Part shown: positions 9,344 through 18,255 of the stretch, one piece after another
Numbering within the stretch: position 1 is the stretch's first letter
How the letters are laid out: each line of letters opens with the position of its first letter
Position numbers and translations under genes: made by a program
Origin: Magnetococcales bacterium
Lineage (GTDB): Bacteria; Pseudomonadota; Magnetococcia; Magnetococcales; DC0425bin3
Assembly: GCA_015231175.1 (NCBI GenBank)
Contig: JADGBZ010000029.1
Coordinates: forward strand, 1-39,732
DNA: 39,732 nt
Direction of reading: 5' to 3'
Notes under the pieces: model-generated
What the model was told of the DNA's origin: nothing
The model's input: only the letters and a program-made list of their open reading frames with translations
The model's database searches: none

Positions 9344-9608
9344 GTCTTAAACTCCTCACAATCTAAAATTATTCAGGTTGATCCCATCCCTGGAAGAAAG
9401 CACGCCCCAAGGAAAAAGGGGAAGCCCATGCGGTCAACGCTGACCCTGTTCACAGCGGCTTCTCGATGCGGACCAGCACGCACCAATCTCCAAAAAACAA
9501 TCCTACCATTCCGTTCCCTTGCCCTGCAATACCACAACAGCCGCCACATTGCCAAACGTTGCCACCCCATGTCAATACAAAACTATCAGACCGCACCACA
9601 AAATCATC
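9344..9608. other. Intergenic region between parC and the lipoprotein gene
   Basis: This 265-bp stretch must hold the 3' end of the recA-parC transcript and the promoter of the lipoprotein gene. No convincing terminator hairpin with a T-tract was found after parC. No small gene with a good ribosome site was seen. Confidence 0.5.
9500..9529 (-). promoter_or_regulatory. Possible sigma-70 promoter for the lipoprotein gene
   Basis: On the minus strand TTGCAG (9524-9529) and TAGGAT (9500-9505) are separated by 18 bp. This would give a leader of about 150 nt before the lipoprotein start at 9343. Only a moderate consensus match; other promoters cannot be excluded. Confidence 0.25.
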
Positions 9609-11882
9609 TCAGGCATCCTCCTCAAGCCCTAGATCTCCCGTCAGCCCCTTCCCGACCTGGTCGGGAGAGATGCCACTGCCGCAAAACACGGCTCCGCTCA
9701 AAAAACCATGCGGCAGCATGGCGCCCCGCGCACCCCTTGGGGCCCGCCACCTGCCCAAATCCACAATTTGTCGCGTCCGCCGGCCAGAATCCAGGGTGAC
9801 GCCACTCTCCGGGGAAAAAACAACGATATCCACAATCTCCTCACCCTTTTGCAGCCGTTGGATCCGCACCCCCTTGCCGCGGGAAAGCAGCGGAAACTCC
9901 TGCACGTCGCACACCAAGAACCGACGCCCCTGGCAGATGGATCCGACAAGCGTCCCTTCGATGGGCCGAACGGAGAGAAGCCGGTCACCCTCGCCAAAAG
10001 TCAGGATCTGCTTGCCGGTCCTCTGGTTGGCAACAAAATCGCTCCCTTTGATGCGCAACCCCTGTCCCCACCGGGTGGCCACGAAATACTCCTTCTCGCT
10101 CTCGACCACAACAACCCACTGCACGACATCGCCACCCTCGATCTCGAAAATGACGGTCAGGGGTTCACCGAAACCCTTACCCGAAGGCAACCGATCCACC
10201 AGAGTGGAATACACCTTGCCCGACCCGAACACGAAGGAAACCGTATCGTTGGAGAAGGCGTTGATTTGCAGCAACAGGTCATCATCACCTTTGAACCGTT
10301 GCCTGCCCAGATCGGCATCATGCCCCTTCAAGGTCTTCACCCAACCCCTGAGCGACAAAACCACCGTCTGGGGTTCACGCTGGATCAAATCTTCTGGCCG
10401 CAGGTCGATCTCCTGCGGCGTCCCACCCAACTCCGTGCGGCGCGGATCGGCAAACTCCCTGCGAGTCTTCTGCACCTCCTGCTGCACCGCACCCCACATG
10501 CGCTGATCTTCCGCCAACAAGGTGCGCAACTCATCCGCCCTCGCCTCCTTCTCCGCAATCTCCTTGCGGATGGCCATCTCCTCCAGGCGGCGCAAGGCGC
10601 GCAGACGGAGATTGAGAACGGCTTCGGCCTGCTCACTGTCCAGGCCAAAACGGCGCATGAGAACCGGGGCCGGATCATCATGCTCCTTGATGATGGCAAT
10701 GACGGCATCGATGTTCAGATGAACGATCAAATGGGCCGCCAACTGGTGCAGCCGCTGACCCATACGTTCCAGTTCGTGGCGGCTTCGCCGCGTGATAACC
10801 TGAAACCGATGACTCAACCACGCCTGTAATAATCCCTTGAGATCCATCACCTCAGGTCGGGCATCAGCTGTCACAACATTCAAATTGACTGCAACCCGCA
10901 CCTCCAAATCCGTATTCTTGAACAGGTAGGCCATCACCTTTTCAGGTTCGATACTCCGCGTCCTGGGCTCCAGGACAATCCGCAGAAGCTCATCGGACTC
11001 GTCACGCACGTCGGCCAGGAAGGGGGATCTCTTGTCAACGATCAACTGGGCGATACGCTCAATCAAACGAGCCTTGGGAACCTGATATGGAATTTCACTG
11101 ATCACGATCCGCCAGCCACCCCTTTGCAGTTTCTCCACACTCCACCGCGCCCGCAACCGAAGCGTTCCCCGTCCCGTCCGGTAACTCTCCAGAATCTCGG
11201 CCTGGCTGGAAACCAGAACACCACCGGTCGGAAAATCGGGCCCCGGCACACAGCCCGCCAGTTCCTCGATCGAGGCCTCTGGCCGACGAATCAACAACAG
11301 AGCAGCGGCAAGCACTTCACCCACGTTGTGCGGAGGAATCGAGGTCGACATCCCCACCGCAATCCCCGTGGACCCGTTGGCCAGGAGGTTGGGAAACCGC
11401 GCCGGCAGCACAACGGGCTCTTCGAGAGATCCATCGTAGGTCGGAACCAGATGGACGGTCTCCTGGTCCAGATCCTCAAGCAAAGATTGCGCCACTTTTG
11501 TCAGACGCGCTTCCGTATAGCGCATGGCTGCGGCCCCGTCGCCGTCGATATTGCCGAAATTCCCTTGGCCATCCACCAACGGGTAGCGCACGGCAAACTC
11601 CTGGGCCAGACGCACCATCGCCTCATAGGCCGCCTGGTCGCCATGCGGGTGGAACTTGCCAATCACATCTCCGACCACACGCGCCGATTTTTTGAACCCC
11701 GACCCCGGATCCAGATGCAACGCACGCATGGCAAACAGAATGCGGCGGTGGACCGGTTTCAGGCCATCGCGGACATCCGGCAGGGAACGACTGATGATCG
11801 TCGACAGGGCATAGGCGAGGTAGCGGCTCTCCAACTCCAGCCGGATGGGGGTCTCCCTGACAAGGCCGGAAGCAAGGGTCAT
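9609..11882 (-). CDS. parC: DNA topoisomerase IV subunit A (ParC)
   Basis: A 757-residue type IIA topoisomerase subunit that, with ParE, decatenates daughter chromosomes. The N-terminal breakage-reunion domain shows [20 protein letters not shown], the HPHGD motif (78-82), and the catalytic Tyr122 in [11 protein letters not shown] preceded by Arg121. A GyrA-box is not evident, and the C-terminal region is a short beta-pinwheel type, which supports ParC over GyrA. In the quinolone-contact helix the residue equivalent to E. coli ParC Ser80 is Gln83, while the acidic Glu87 (Glu84 equivalent) is kept. The gene starts 36 nt after the recA stop on the same strand, so the two are probably cotranscribed. 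parE is not in this window. Confidence 0.93.
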   Translation of the reverse strand: MTLASGLVRETPIRLELESRYLAYALSTIISRSLPDVRDGLKPVHRRILFAMRALHLDPGSGFKKSARVVGDVIGKFHPHGDQAAYEAMVRLAQEFAVRYPLVDGQGNFGNIDGDGAAAMRYTEARLTKVAQSLLEDLDQETVHLVPTYDGSLEEPVVLPARFPNLLANGSTGIAVGMSTSIPPHNVGEVLAAALLLIRRPEASIEELAGCVPGPDFPTGGVLVSSQAEILESYRTGRGTLRLRARWSVEKLQRGGWRIVISEIPYQVPKARLIERIAQLIVDKRSPFLADVRDESDELLRIVLEPRTRSIEPEKVMAYLFKNTDLEVRVAVNLNVVTADARPEVMDLKGLLQAWLSHRFQVITRRSRHELERMGQRLHQLAAHLIVHLNIDAVIAIIKEHDDPAPVLMRRFGLDSEQAEAVLNLRLRALRRLEEMAIRKEIAEKEARADELRTLLAEDQRMWGAVQQEVQKTRREFADPRRTELGGTPQEIDLRPEDLIQREPQTVVLSLRGWVKTLKGHDADLGRQRFKGDDDLLLQINAFSNDTVSFVFGSGKVYSTLVDRLPSGKGFGEPLTVIFEIEGGDVVQWVVVVESEKEYFVATRWGQGLRIKGSDFVANQRTGKQILTFGEGDRLLSVRPIEGTLVGSICQGRRFLVCDVQEFPLLSRGKGVRIQRLQKGEEIVDIVVFSPESGVTLDSGRRTRQIVDLGRWRAPRGARGAMLPHGFLSGAVFCGSGISPDQVGKGLTGDLGLEEDA

Positions 11883-11918
11883 GGGATCATCCCGATGGGT
11901 TGACCTGACATCCGGGGA

Positions 11919-12989
11919 TCATCCCTCGGAAGATTCCGCGTCTGTCCGCACAACGGGCGGGATGGGAGCGGCATCACCGCCGCCACCAAAACGTGGTGGC
12001 AGGTCATGCGCCACGCGCAGGCGATCCTCCAACTCGTGACAGATCGCTTCGTTGTCGCGCAGGTAACGTTTGGCATTTTCCCGTCCCTGCCCAATCCTTT
12101 CGCCCTTGTAGGCATACCAGGCGCCGGATTTTTCCAGAATATTTTTCTCCACGGCCATATCCAGAATCTCCCCGACCAGAGAGATGCCCTCCCCATAGGT
12201 GATATCAAATTCGGCAGATCGGAAAGGCGGGGCCATTTTGTTTTTGACCACTTTGACCTTGCACCGGCTGCCAACGATATCCTCTTTGTCCTTGATGGAG
12301 TTGGTGCGACGGATATCCAGGCGCACCGATGCATAAAACTTAAGCGCGTTACCGCCGGTCGTGGTCTCTGGACTGCCGAACATCACCCCGATTTTCATGC
12401 GGATCTGATTGATGAACAGGACGATGGAGTTGGAGCGGGAGATGCTGCCCGTCAATTTGCGCAACGCCTGGGACATGAGTCTGGCCTGCAACCCCATGTG
12501 GGAGTCGCCCATGTCCCCTTCCAGCTCCGCCTTGGGCGTCAGGGCTGCCACCGAGTCGACCACCACCAAGTCAACAGCGCCGGAACGAACCAGCATATCG
12601 GTGATCTCCAGGGCCTGCTCGCCCGTATCCGGCTGGGAGATCAGGAGCTCCTCGATCTTGACCCCCAGCTTGCGGGCGTAGCCAGGATCCAGGGCATGTT
12701 CGGCATCCACGAAGGCGGCCACACCACCTTTTTTTTGGATCTCTGCCGCCACATGCAAGGCCAGGGTCGTTTTGCCCGAGGCCTCAGGCCCGTACACCTC
12801 CACCACCCGACCCCTGGGAAGTCCTCCAACCCCAAGCGCAATGTCCAACCCCAAGGAGCCGGTGGAGATCACCGGTACCTGATCCAGGATCCCCCCATCC
12901 ATGCGCATGATGGAACCCTTGCCAAACTGCCTCTCGATCTGGGCCATGGCTGCATCCAACGCCTGCGCCTTGTTGCTGTCCAGTGCCAT
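11919..12989 (-). CDS. recA: Recombinase RecA
   Basis: A 356-residue RecA, the strand-exchange and SOS coprotease ATPase. It starts with the canonical [11 protein letters not shown]. Walker A is GPEASGKTT, followed by [10 protein letters not shown], Walker [14 protein letters not shown], the loop-2 region [21 protein letters not shown] and [12 protein letters not shown]. The ATG at 12989 has GGGGAA about 8 nt upstream and matches the family start; an in-frame ATG at 13010 would add seven residues without family support. The C-terminal tail is acidic and Gly-rich. parC follows at 36 nt. No recX or alaS, common recA neighbours, is present. Confidence 0.98.
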   Translation of the reverse strand: MALDSNKAQALDAAMAQIERQFGKGSIMRMDGGILDQVPVISTGSLGLDIALGVGGLPRGRVVEVYGPEASGKTTLALHVAAEIQKKGGVAAFVDAEHALDPGYARKLGVKIEELLISQPDTGEQALEITDMLVRSGAVDLVVVDSVAALTPKAELEGDMGDSHMGLQARLMSQALRKLTGSISRSNSIVLFINQIRMKIGVMFGSPETTTGGNALKFYASVRLDIRRTNSIKDKEDIVGSRCKVKVVKNKMAPPFRSAEFDITYGEGISLVGEILDMAVEKNILEKSGAWYAYKGERIGQGRENAKRYLRDNEAICHELEDRLRVAHDLPPRFGGGGDAAPIPPVVRTDAESSEG

Positions 12990-13071
12990 CTTCGGTTCCC
13001 CTTCGCGCATTGATCAACCCATGGACAACAGGCCATCGCCTGCGCCCTCGTCTTCTTAAAGAAATCCCCGC

Positions 13072-13107
13072 ATTCTAGCAAAATCCCCCTTCAAGGCATA
13101 GCAAAAT
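13072..13107 (-). promoter_or_regulatory. Probable recA promoter with 9-bp direct repeat
   Basis: On the minus strand TGC-TAGAAT forms an extended -10 element (-10 at 13072-13077), giving a leader of about 75 nt. The 9-mer ATTTTGCTA occurs twice, at 13076-13084 (overlapping the -10) and 13099-13107, 23 bp apart. A repressor site there would block transcription. No good -35 is present, as is common with extended -10 promoters. Confidence 0.4.
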
Positions 13108-13255
13108 GGTTCGGAGCGCCACAAGATTCGGTCGGTGGGCAGGATCTCGCCGGGAGAGGATCGGTTGCCCCCTTCTCCCGCTTCCGTGTAGGATGCTGAA
13201 GAAGTGGCGTAAAAATCGCCGCAAGGGTTGCAGGACGATCCTGGACGGTTGGAGG

Positions 13256-13300
13256 ATGGCGAGAGGCTTCTTCCGTCCGCACAAGAACAAGAGAGGGTGA
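13256..13300 (+). CDS. Possible 14-codon leader peptide in first 41-bp repeat
   Basis: ATG at 13256 opens a 14-residue frame (MARGFFRPHKNKRG) whose TGA stop overlaps a GTG as GTGA at 13297-13300. That GTG opens a frame which repeats TRGFFRPHKNKRG and, because the matching stop in the next repeat is changed to TGG, runs in frame into pilT. GGAGG lies directly against the ATG, which is too close for a good ribosome site. It may be a leader or chance reading of a repeat. Confidence 0.25.
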   Translation: MARGFFRPHKNKRG

Positions 13301-13379
13301 CGAGAGGCTTCTTCCGTCCGCACAAGAACAAGAGAGGGTGGCGAGAGGCTTCTCCCATCCGCACACAAAAACAGTCATG
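13261..13379 (+). repeat. 41-bp tandem repeat, three copies, upstream of pilT
   Basis: Units at 13261-13301, 13302-13342 and 13343-13379. The first two are almost identical; the third is degenerate in its second half and ends 10 bp before the pilT ATG. The period is 3n+2, so the reading frame changes from unit to unit. The repeats could be operators spaced about four helical turns apart, or a leader-peptide array (GTGA coupling at 13297-13300). Confidence 0.85.
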
Positions 13380-13389
13380 GGGTGTAGAC

Positions 13390-14427
13390 ATGGAAATATC
13401 CGAACTGTTGGCCTTCAGTGTCAAAAACAAGGCCTCCGACCTGCATCTTTCAGCCGGGATGCCGCCTCTCATCCGCGTGGACGGCGATATACGTCGTATC
13501 GACGTTCCGGTTCTGGACCACGAACATGTCCACGACATGATCTACGACATCATGAACGACAGACAGCGCAAAGAGTACGAGGAACATTTGGAAGCAGACT
13601 TTTCGTTTGAAATTCCTGGACTTGCAAGATTCAGGGTCAATGCTTTCGTACAAAATCGGGGCGCCGGTGGCGTCTTCCGCACCATTCCTTCCGACATCCT
13701 CAGCCTGGAACAGTTGAGCGCACCGAACATTTTCAAGGAGTTTGCCGAATCTCCCCGGGGCATGGTTCTGGTCACCGGACCCACTGGTTCCGGCAAATCC
13801 ACCACCCTGGCCGCCATCATCGACCACAAGAACAAAAACGAATACGGCCATATCCTCACCATCGAGGATCCCATTGAGTTCGTTCACCAATCCAGCAAAT
13901 GTCTGATCAACCAGCGCGAAGTGCACCGGGATACGCAGAGCTTCACCAATGCCTTGCGTTCGGCCCTGCGTGAAGATCCAGATGTCATCCTGGTCGGCGA
14001 AATGCGCGACCTGGAGACCATCCGTCTCGCTCTGACCGCCGCAGAAACCGGCCATCTGGTCTTCGGCACCCTGCACACCACCTCGGCGGCCAAAACCATT
14101 GACCGTATCGTCGATGTCTTCCCGGCTGCGGAAAAAGACATGATCCGCACCATGCTCTCCGAATCTCTGCGAGCGGTGATATCTCAGAACCTGCTCAAGA
14201 AGAAGGGGGGGGGACGGGTGGCGGTCCATGAAATCATGGTTGCGACCAGCGCCATCCGCAACCTGATCCGGGAAAACAAGGTTGCCCAGATGTATTCGGC
14301 CATTCAGACCGGCAAGGCGGTCGGCATGCAAACTTTGGAACAGGGCTTGCAGGATCTCATGCAGAAGGGTCTCATCACCAAAGAAGCGGCCCGCGACAAG
14401 GCCAACATCAAGGATGCTTTTAAATAG
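13390..14427 (+). CDS. pilT: Type IV pilus retraction ATPase PilT
   Basis: A 345-residue hexameric cytoplasmic ATPase that depolymerises the pilus and powers twitching or surface sensing. Seen: start MEISELLAFSVKNKASDLHLS, Walker A GPTGSGKST (130-138), Asp box EDPIEF (159-164), Walker B DVILVGEMRD (198-207), His box GHLVFGTLHT (221-230) and the PilT-specific AIRNLIRE motif (288-295). Length is normal for PilT. The ATG at 13390 matches the family start; an in-frame GTG at 13297 would add 31 repeat-encoded residues and is less likely. First gene of a plus-strand operon with two FlgO-like lipoproteins, pilU and a GGDEF protein. Confidence 0.95.
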   Translation: MEISELLAFSVKNKASDLHLSAGMPPLIRVDGDIRRIDVPVLDHEHVHDMIYDIMNDRQRKEYEEHLEADFSFEIPGLARFRVNAFVQNRGAGGVFRTIPSDILSLEQLSAPNIFKEFAESPRGMVLVTGPTGSGKSTTLAAIIDHKNKNEYGHILTIEDPIEFVHQSSKCLINQREVHRDTQSFTNALRSALREDPDVILVGEMRDLETIRLALTAAETGHLVFGTLHTTSAAKTIDRIVDVFPAAEKDMIRTMLSESLRAVISQNLLKKKGGGRVAVHEIMVATSAIRNLIRENKVAQMYSAIQTGKAVGMQTLEQGLQDLMQKGLITKEAARDKANIKDAFK

Positions 14428-14443
14428 CCAGGACTTTATACCT

Positions 14444-15082
14444 ATGCGCAAAATGTTCCCCGGTCTCCGGCTCTTGCCCGTGCTGGTCGCAGTTGGAGTG
14501 ACTGGTTGCAACCAGACATGGATGTCGTCGGCGCCGCCACCACCGCCACCACAGCCTGTGGCCATGGCGTCGCAACCCATGCCACCAGCCTTCCAGGAGG
14601 TCGACCTGATCGACATGAGTCACAAGATTGCCGACTCCCTGGTAGGGGAACTGCGCAAAAACCACCCCTCCTTCAGCCGCCAGAAGCCCATTCTGGTGGC
14701 CAGTTTTGTCGACAGAACCAATGTGGACACCACCTCGGAACTTGGGCTCATGGTCTCCGACCACATCTCTTCCCGGCTGACCCAGCAGGGTTACGCGGTG
14801 GTGGAACCCAAATTGCGGGAGGATATCTCCATCCGCGTCATGGAGGGCGAGTTTGTTCTCTCCCGCGATGTGGACAAGCTCTCTACGGAATACAAGGCTT
14901 TTGCCGTGGTGGTCGGCAGTTATACCCGCAGCCGGGACACCCTGGATTTCACCACCCGCATGATCCAGGTCAGAAACAAGCAGGTGTTGGCCTCCATCGA
15001 TGCCAAGATGCCTCTGGGTACCGCCTCGCGTGACCTCCTGGTCGAAACAGGTGGACCCGCCTTGAAAGTGGTGGACAGATGA
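14444..15082 (+). CDS. FlgO-like outer membrane lipoprotein, first copy
   Basis: A 212-residue predicted lipoprotein: hydrophobic segment 9-20, lipobox GVTGC with Cys22, then a Pro-rich linker (APPPPPPQP). The body matches the FlgO domain pattern: IADSLVGELRKN, ILVASFVDRTNVDTTSELGL, SSRLTQQGYAVVE, GEFVLSRDVDKL and AFAVVVGSYTRSRDTLDFTTR. In Vibrio, FlgO is an outer-membrane protein linked to flagellar motility; here the gene lies between pilT and pilU, pointing to a pilus-related role. It starts 16 nt after the pilT stop (AGGA overlaps that stop) and ends in an ATGA overlap with its paralogue. Confidence 0.85.
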   Translation: MRKMFPGLRLLPVLVAVGVTGCNQTWMSSAPPPPPPQPVAMASQPMPPAFQEVDLIDMSHKIADSLVGELRKNHPSFSRQKPILVASFVDRTNVDTTSELGLMVSDHISSRLTQQGYAVVEPKLREDISIRVMEGEFVLSRDVDKLSTEYKAFAVVVGSYTRSRDTLDFTTRMIQVRNKQVLASIDAKMPLGTASRDLLVETGGPALKVVDR

Positions 15083-15660
15083 AGAGCCATGTCACCACTG
15101 TCGTGGTGGCCGGCCTCTTGACGGTCGGTTGTCTGGCTGCGGTTGGTTGCGCCTCGCGGCCAACACCGGAAACCCTGCCCCTGGTCTCCCAACCCATGAC
15201 CCAGCCACTCCCCCAGGATCTGGTTGAGGCTTCCTATGCAGCTGCCGATGTCATGGTCGCTGAGTTGGAAGAGCGTATGATGCCTCAGCAATCCATCCTT
15301 CCGGTCACCTTCGTCAATCTGGACAATCTGGACGAGACCTCCTCCCTGGGGCGGCTCATCGCCCGACAAATGGCCTCACGCTTCACCCAAAGGGGCTACT
15401 CCATCATTGAGGCCAAAATTCGCAAGGATTTATTGATCCGGAAGGATCAGGGGGAGTTCATCCTCTCCCGGGAGATCGAGAAGATCGGCCAGGATCACAA
15501 GGCCAAGGTTCTTCTGGTGGGCAGCTATACCGTCGCCCAGAATCGCATATTCGTGAACGCCCAGATCATCCGCCTCAAGGACAAGGTTGCGCTGGCCTCC
15601 AGGGATTTCATGCTGAATATCGGATCGGACATCCGCCGCCTGCTCGGACAACCTCTCTAA
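15079..15660 (+). CDS. FlgO-like outer membrane lipoprotein, second copy
   Basis: A 193-residue paralogue of the preceding gene. It has a lipoprotein signal with Cys24 (AAVGC), then VMVAELEERM, ILPVTFVNLDNLDETSSLGR, ASRFTQRGYSIIEAKIRKDL, GEFILSREIEKIGQDHKAKVLLVGSY and a final strand region. The shared blocks show a tandem duplication of a FlgO-type gene. The second copy lacks the long Pro-rich linker. The 4-nt ATGA overlap implies coupled translation and perhaps a heteromeric complex. The function in this pilus operon is inferred from position only. Confidence 0.85.
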   Translation: MKSHVTTVVVAGLLTVGCLAAVGCASRPTPETLPLVSQPMTQPLPQDLVEASYAAADVMVAELEERMMPQQSILPVTFVNLDNLDETSSLGRLIARQMASRFTQRGYSIIEAKIRKDLLIRKDQGEFILSREIEKIGQDHKAKVLLVGSYTVAQNRIFVNAQIIRLKDKVALASRDFMLNIGSDIRRLLGQPL

Positions 15661-15734
15661 CAACTTGGCCAGGTTGCTTTTCACCTGCTTGGCCTTGCGC
15701 ATGGACCAACCCGTTATAACGAGGAACGACCGCC

Positions 15735-16883
15735 GTGGAACGTGATCATGCCAATCGCTTCATGCTGGATGCCTTGAAAAACATGCTGGAACAGGGTGGC
15801 TCCGACCTCTTCATCACTGTCGGATTTCCTCCAGCCATCAAAAAGCACGGAAAAATGACACCCGTGACCGACAAAGCTTTGACGGCTGCGCAAACTCTGG
15901 AACTGGCCCGTTCCATCATGACCGAGAAACAAGCCAAGGAGTTCGAGCAAACCCGCGAGTGCAATTTTGCCATTCATCCGCAGGGTATTGGCCGGTTTCG
16001 CGTCAACGCCTTCGTTCAGCAGGGACGAGCCGGCATGGTGCTGCGCACCATCACCACGGACATTCCTGATTTTGACAAGCTGGGTCTCCCGCCCATCTTG
16101 AAAGATGTGGTGCTGTCCAAGACCGGCCTGGTGTTGATGGTCGGTGGTACGGGTTCCGGAAAATCCACATCTCTGGCCGCCATGTTGGGCCATCGCAACG
16201 CCATGACCCACGGCCACATCATCACCATTGAAGATCCCATCGAGTATGTCCACCCACACCACAACTGCCTGATCACCCAGCGGGAGGTCGGCGTGGACAC
16301 CGACGATTGGCACATTGCTCTCAAAAACACCCTGCGTCAGGCTCCCGATGTCATCCTGATCGGCGAAATTCGCGATCGCGAAACCATGGAGCACGCCATC
16401 AATTTTGCCGAAACCGGCCATCTGGCGCTCTCCACTTTGCACGCCAACAGCGCCAACCAGGCTCTGGACCGCATCATCAACATGTTCCCTTCCGACAAAC
16501 GTCAACAGCTCCTGATGGATCTGTCCCTCAACCTGCGGGCGATCGTCTCACAGCGTTTGCTGCCGAGAGTGGGTGGCGGGCGTGTTGCCGCCATCGAAAT
16601 CCTGCTCAAATCCCCCCTGGTATCCGATCTGGTTTTCAAGGGAGAGGTCCACGGCATCAAAGAGGTCATGGCCAAATCCAATGAGCTCGGCATGGTGACT
16701 TTCGATCAGGCCCTTTTCAACCTGTTTGAAAAGGGTTTGATCACCTACGAGGATGCCTTGCGTTTCTCCGACTCTGCCAATGAGTTGCGCCTCAAAATCA
16801 AACTGGAGAGCAAATCGTCCAAGAACAAGGATCTCACCGCCGGGCTGGGGAGCTTGAGCCTCAAACCCAAAGAGGAAGCGTAG
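15735..16883 (+). CDS. pilU: PilT-like retraction ATPase PilU
   Basis: A 382-residue PilT paralogue. Walker A is GGTGSGKST, Asp box IEDPIEYVH, Walker B DVILIGEIRD and His box GHLALSTLHANS. It lacks the AIRNLIRE motif of PilT and carries the longer charged C-terminal tail typical of PilU (about 40 residues after VTFDQALFNLFEKGLIT). PilU works with PilT to raise retraction force. The start is GTG at 15735 with GAGGAA about 8 nt upstream; a 74-nt gap separates it from the FlgO-like pair. Placement in one operon with pilT is common, but the intervening lipoproteins are not. Confidence 0.93.
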   Translation: MERDHANRFMLDALKNMLEQGGSDLFITVGFPPAIKKHGKMTPVTDKALTAAQTLELARSIMTEKQAKEFEQTRECNFAIHPQGIGRFRVNAFVQQGRAGMVLRTITTDIPDFDKLGLPPILKDVVLSKTGLVLMVGGTGSGKSTSLAAMLGHRNAMTHGHIITIEDPIEYVHPHHNCLITQREVGVDTDDWHIALKNTLRQAPDVILIGEIRDRETMEHAINFAETGHLALSTLHANSANQALDRIINMFPSDKRQQLLMDLSLNLRAIVSQRLLPRVGGGRVAAIEILLKSPLVSDLVFKGEVHGIKEVMAKSNELGMVTFDQALFNLFEKGLITYEDALRFSDSANELRLKIKLESKSSKNKDLTAGLGSLSLKPKEEA

Positions 16884-16901
16884 TCAAAAGGAAGTACACA
16901 C

Positions 16902-18248
16902 GTGGCCACAATCCTGGTGGTGGATGATGATGGTCAGACAGTCGAGCAGGTCAGCGCCATCGTTGCCGGAGCGGGTCACACGCCTGATTTTCTCCTGGAA
17001 GCGCAGTATCTTTTACCTAAATTGGAGACCGAACCTGTTGACTTGATCCTGCTTGATGTCAACATGCCGGATGTGAATGGGCTGATGGTCCTGGAGCAAC
17101 TGAAAGGTTGGTCCGGGGCAAGCCGGATCCCGGTCATCATGATCACAGGTGAAAGCGAGGAGAATTTGATTGCCCGCTGTTTTGATCTGGGGGCGGTGGA
17201 TTTTGTTCACAAGCCTGTCCGCCCGATCGAACTCCTCTCCCGCATCAAGATCGCCCTGGACACCAAGGCCTACATCGACGAAATTTTTGCTCGTGGATCT
17301 GCCCTCCAGCAGGCTTACGAATTCAATGCCGCTGTCCTGGACAGCATCGAGGACGGCCTTTGCGTCGTTGATGGCAGGGATTTTCATCTGCACCATGCCA
17401 ACCGTGTCTTTGCCGAGCGGGCGCAGTATGCCGCACCCCTGATTCCGGGCCAAAAATGTCAGGATATCATGGCAGGAAAAGGTTCCTTATGTCCGCTTTG
17501 CCCCGGCCCTGCGGATGGGCGTTGTCCAGTCCGGGCCGCCGCCGACAACGCCACATCCCAAACCAATGAACATTTTCACTACACTCCCGATGGCAAGCGG
17601 GTTTTTACAAAAATCATCACCACCTTGATCCACGGAACTCACGCCAATCCGGAGCGGGTTCTCTACATCACACGTGATGTAACCGCCCGGCAGGAAGGCG
17701 AGGAACGTCTCAAACACATGGCCTTCCACGATGCCTTGACCGGCCTGCCCAATCGGCAGCTCTTTCTTGACCGATTGGAACAGGCCATTGTGCAAGGGCG
17801 GCGTCACAAACAATGGGTCGCTGTTCTGTACTTCGACCTGGATCGCTTCAAAGCGATCAATGACACGTTGGGTCATGCCATGGGAGATCTTCTGCTCCAG
17901 CAGGTTGCGCGGCGTCTTGTTTCCTGCGTGCGGGAGAGCGACACTGTGGCCCGGCTCGGCGGTGATGAGTTTACCGCAGTTCTGACCAATATCACCCAAT
18001 CGGCGGACATTCTGCAAATCTCCCATCACATGCTCGACCTGCTCGGCCAAAGCTTTCACCTGGAAGAGCACGAGATGACCGTGACCACAAGCATCGGCAT
18101 CAGCTTTTTCCCCATGGACGGCGATGAGCCGGGTCAACTGGTCAAAAAAGCGGATGCCGCCCTCTACAAGGCCAAACACGCCGGGCGCAACAATATCCAA
18201 TTTGCTTCCGGACGCCCGTCCCAGGAACAGTTCAACCTCTTCAGTTGA
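16902..18248 (+). CDS. Response regulator with PAS and GGDEF domains (diguanylate cyclase)
   Basis: A 448-residue protein. Receiver domain at 1-120 with acidic DDD near residue 8, phospho-acceptor Asp52 (LILLDVNMP) and Lys104. PAS-like region at 140-255 with a Cys cluster (Cys186, 197, 200, 208; CPLC core). GGDEF domain at 270-440 with an intact GGDEF (353-357) and the RxxD inhibitory site RESD (344-347) exactly five residues before it. It should therefore make c-di-GMP with product feedback. The GTG start at 16902 has AAGGAAG upstream. Being last in the pilT-pilU operon, it may tie c-di-GMP output to pilus retraction or surface contact. It ends 7 bp from the convergent crp-like gene, with no visible terminator. 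Confidence 0.93.
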   Translation: MATILVVDDDGQTVEQVSAIVAGAGHTPDFLLEAQYLLPKLETEPVDLILLDVNMPDVNGLMVLEQLKGWSGASRIPVIMITGESEENLIARCFDLGAVDFVHKPVRPIELLSRIKIALDTKAYIDEIFARGSALQQAYEFNAAVLDSIEDGLCVVDGRDFHLHHANRVFAERAQYAAPLIPGQKCQDIMAGKGSLCPLCPGPADGRCPVRAAADNATSQTNEHFHYTPDGKRVFTKIITTLIHGTHANPERVLYITRDVTARQEGEERLKHMAFHDALTGLPNRQLFLDRLEQAIVQGRRHKQWVAVLYFDLDRFKAINDTLGHAMGDLLLQQVARRLVSCVRESDTVARLGGDEFTAVLTNITQSADILQISHHMLDLLGQSFHLEEHEMTVTTSIGISFFPMDGDEPGQLVKKADAALYKAKHAGRNNIQFASGRPSQEQFNLFS

Positions 18249-18255
18249 TTGCCAG

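Larger units (their letters stand above)
12990..13389. other. Divergent recA / pilT intergenic region
   Basis: A 400-bp region between the recA start (minus) and the pilT start (plus). It holds a probable recA promoter (-10 at 13072-13077) with a 9-bp direct repeat, and, next to pilT, three 41-bp tandem repeats (13261-13379) with possible leader peptides. The middle (13110-13255) shows nothing recognisable. No alphaproteobacterial-type LexA box (GTTC-N7-GTTC) or E. coli-type LexA box was found. Confidence 0.6.

Noticed and set aside
13056-13538. Minus-strand frames through the 41-bp repeats
   Set aside because: Their repeated Cys/Arg/Ser-rich peptides change frame with each 41-bp unit and overlap pilT antisense; not credible proteins.
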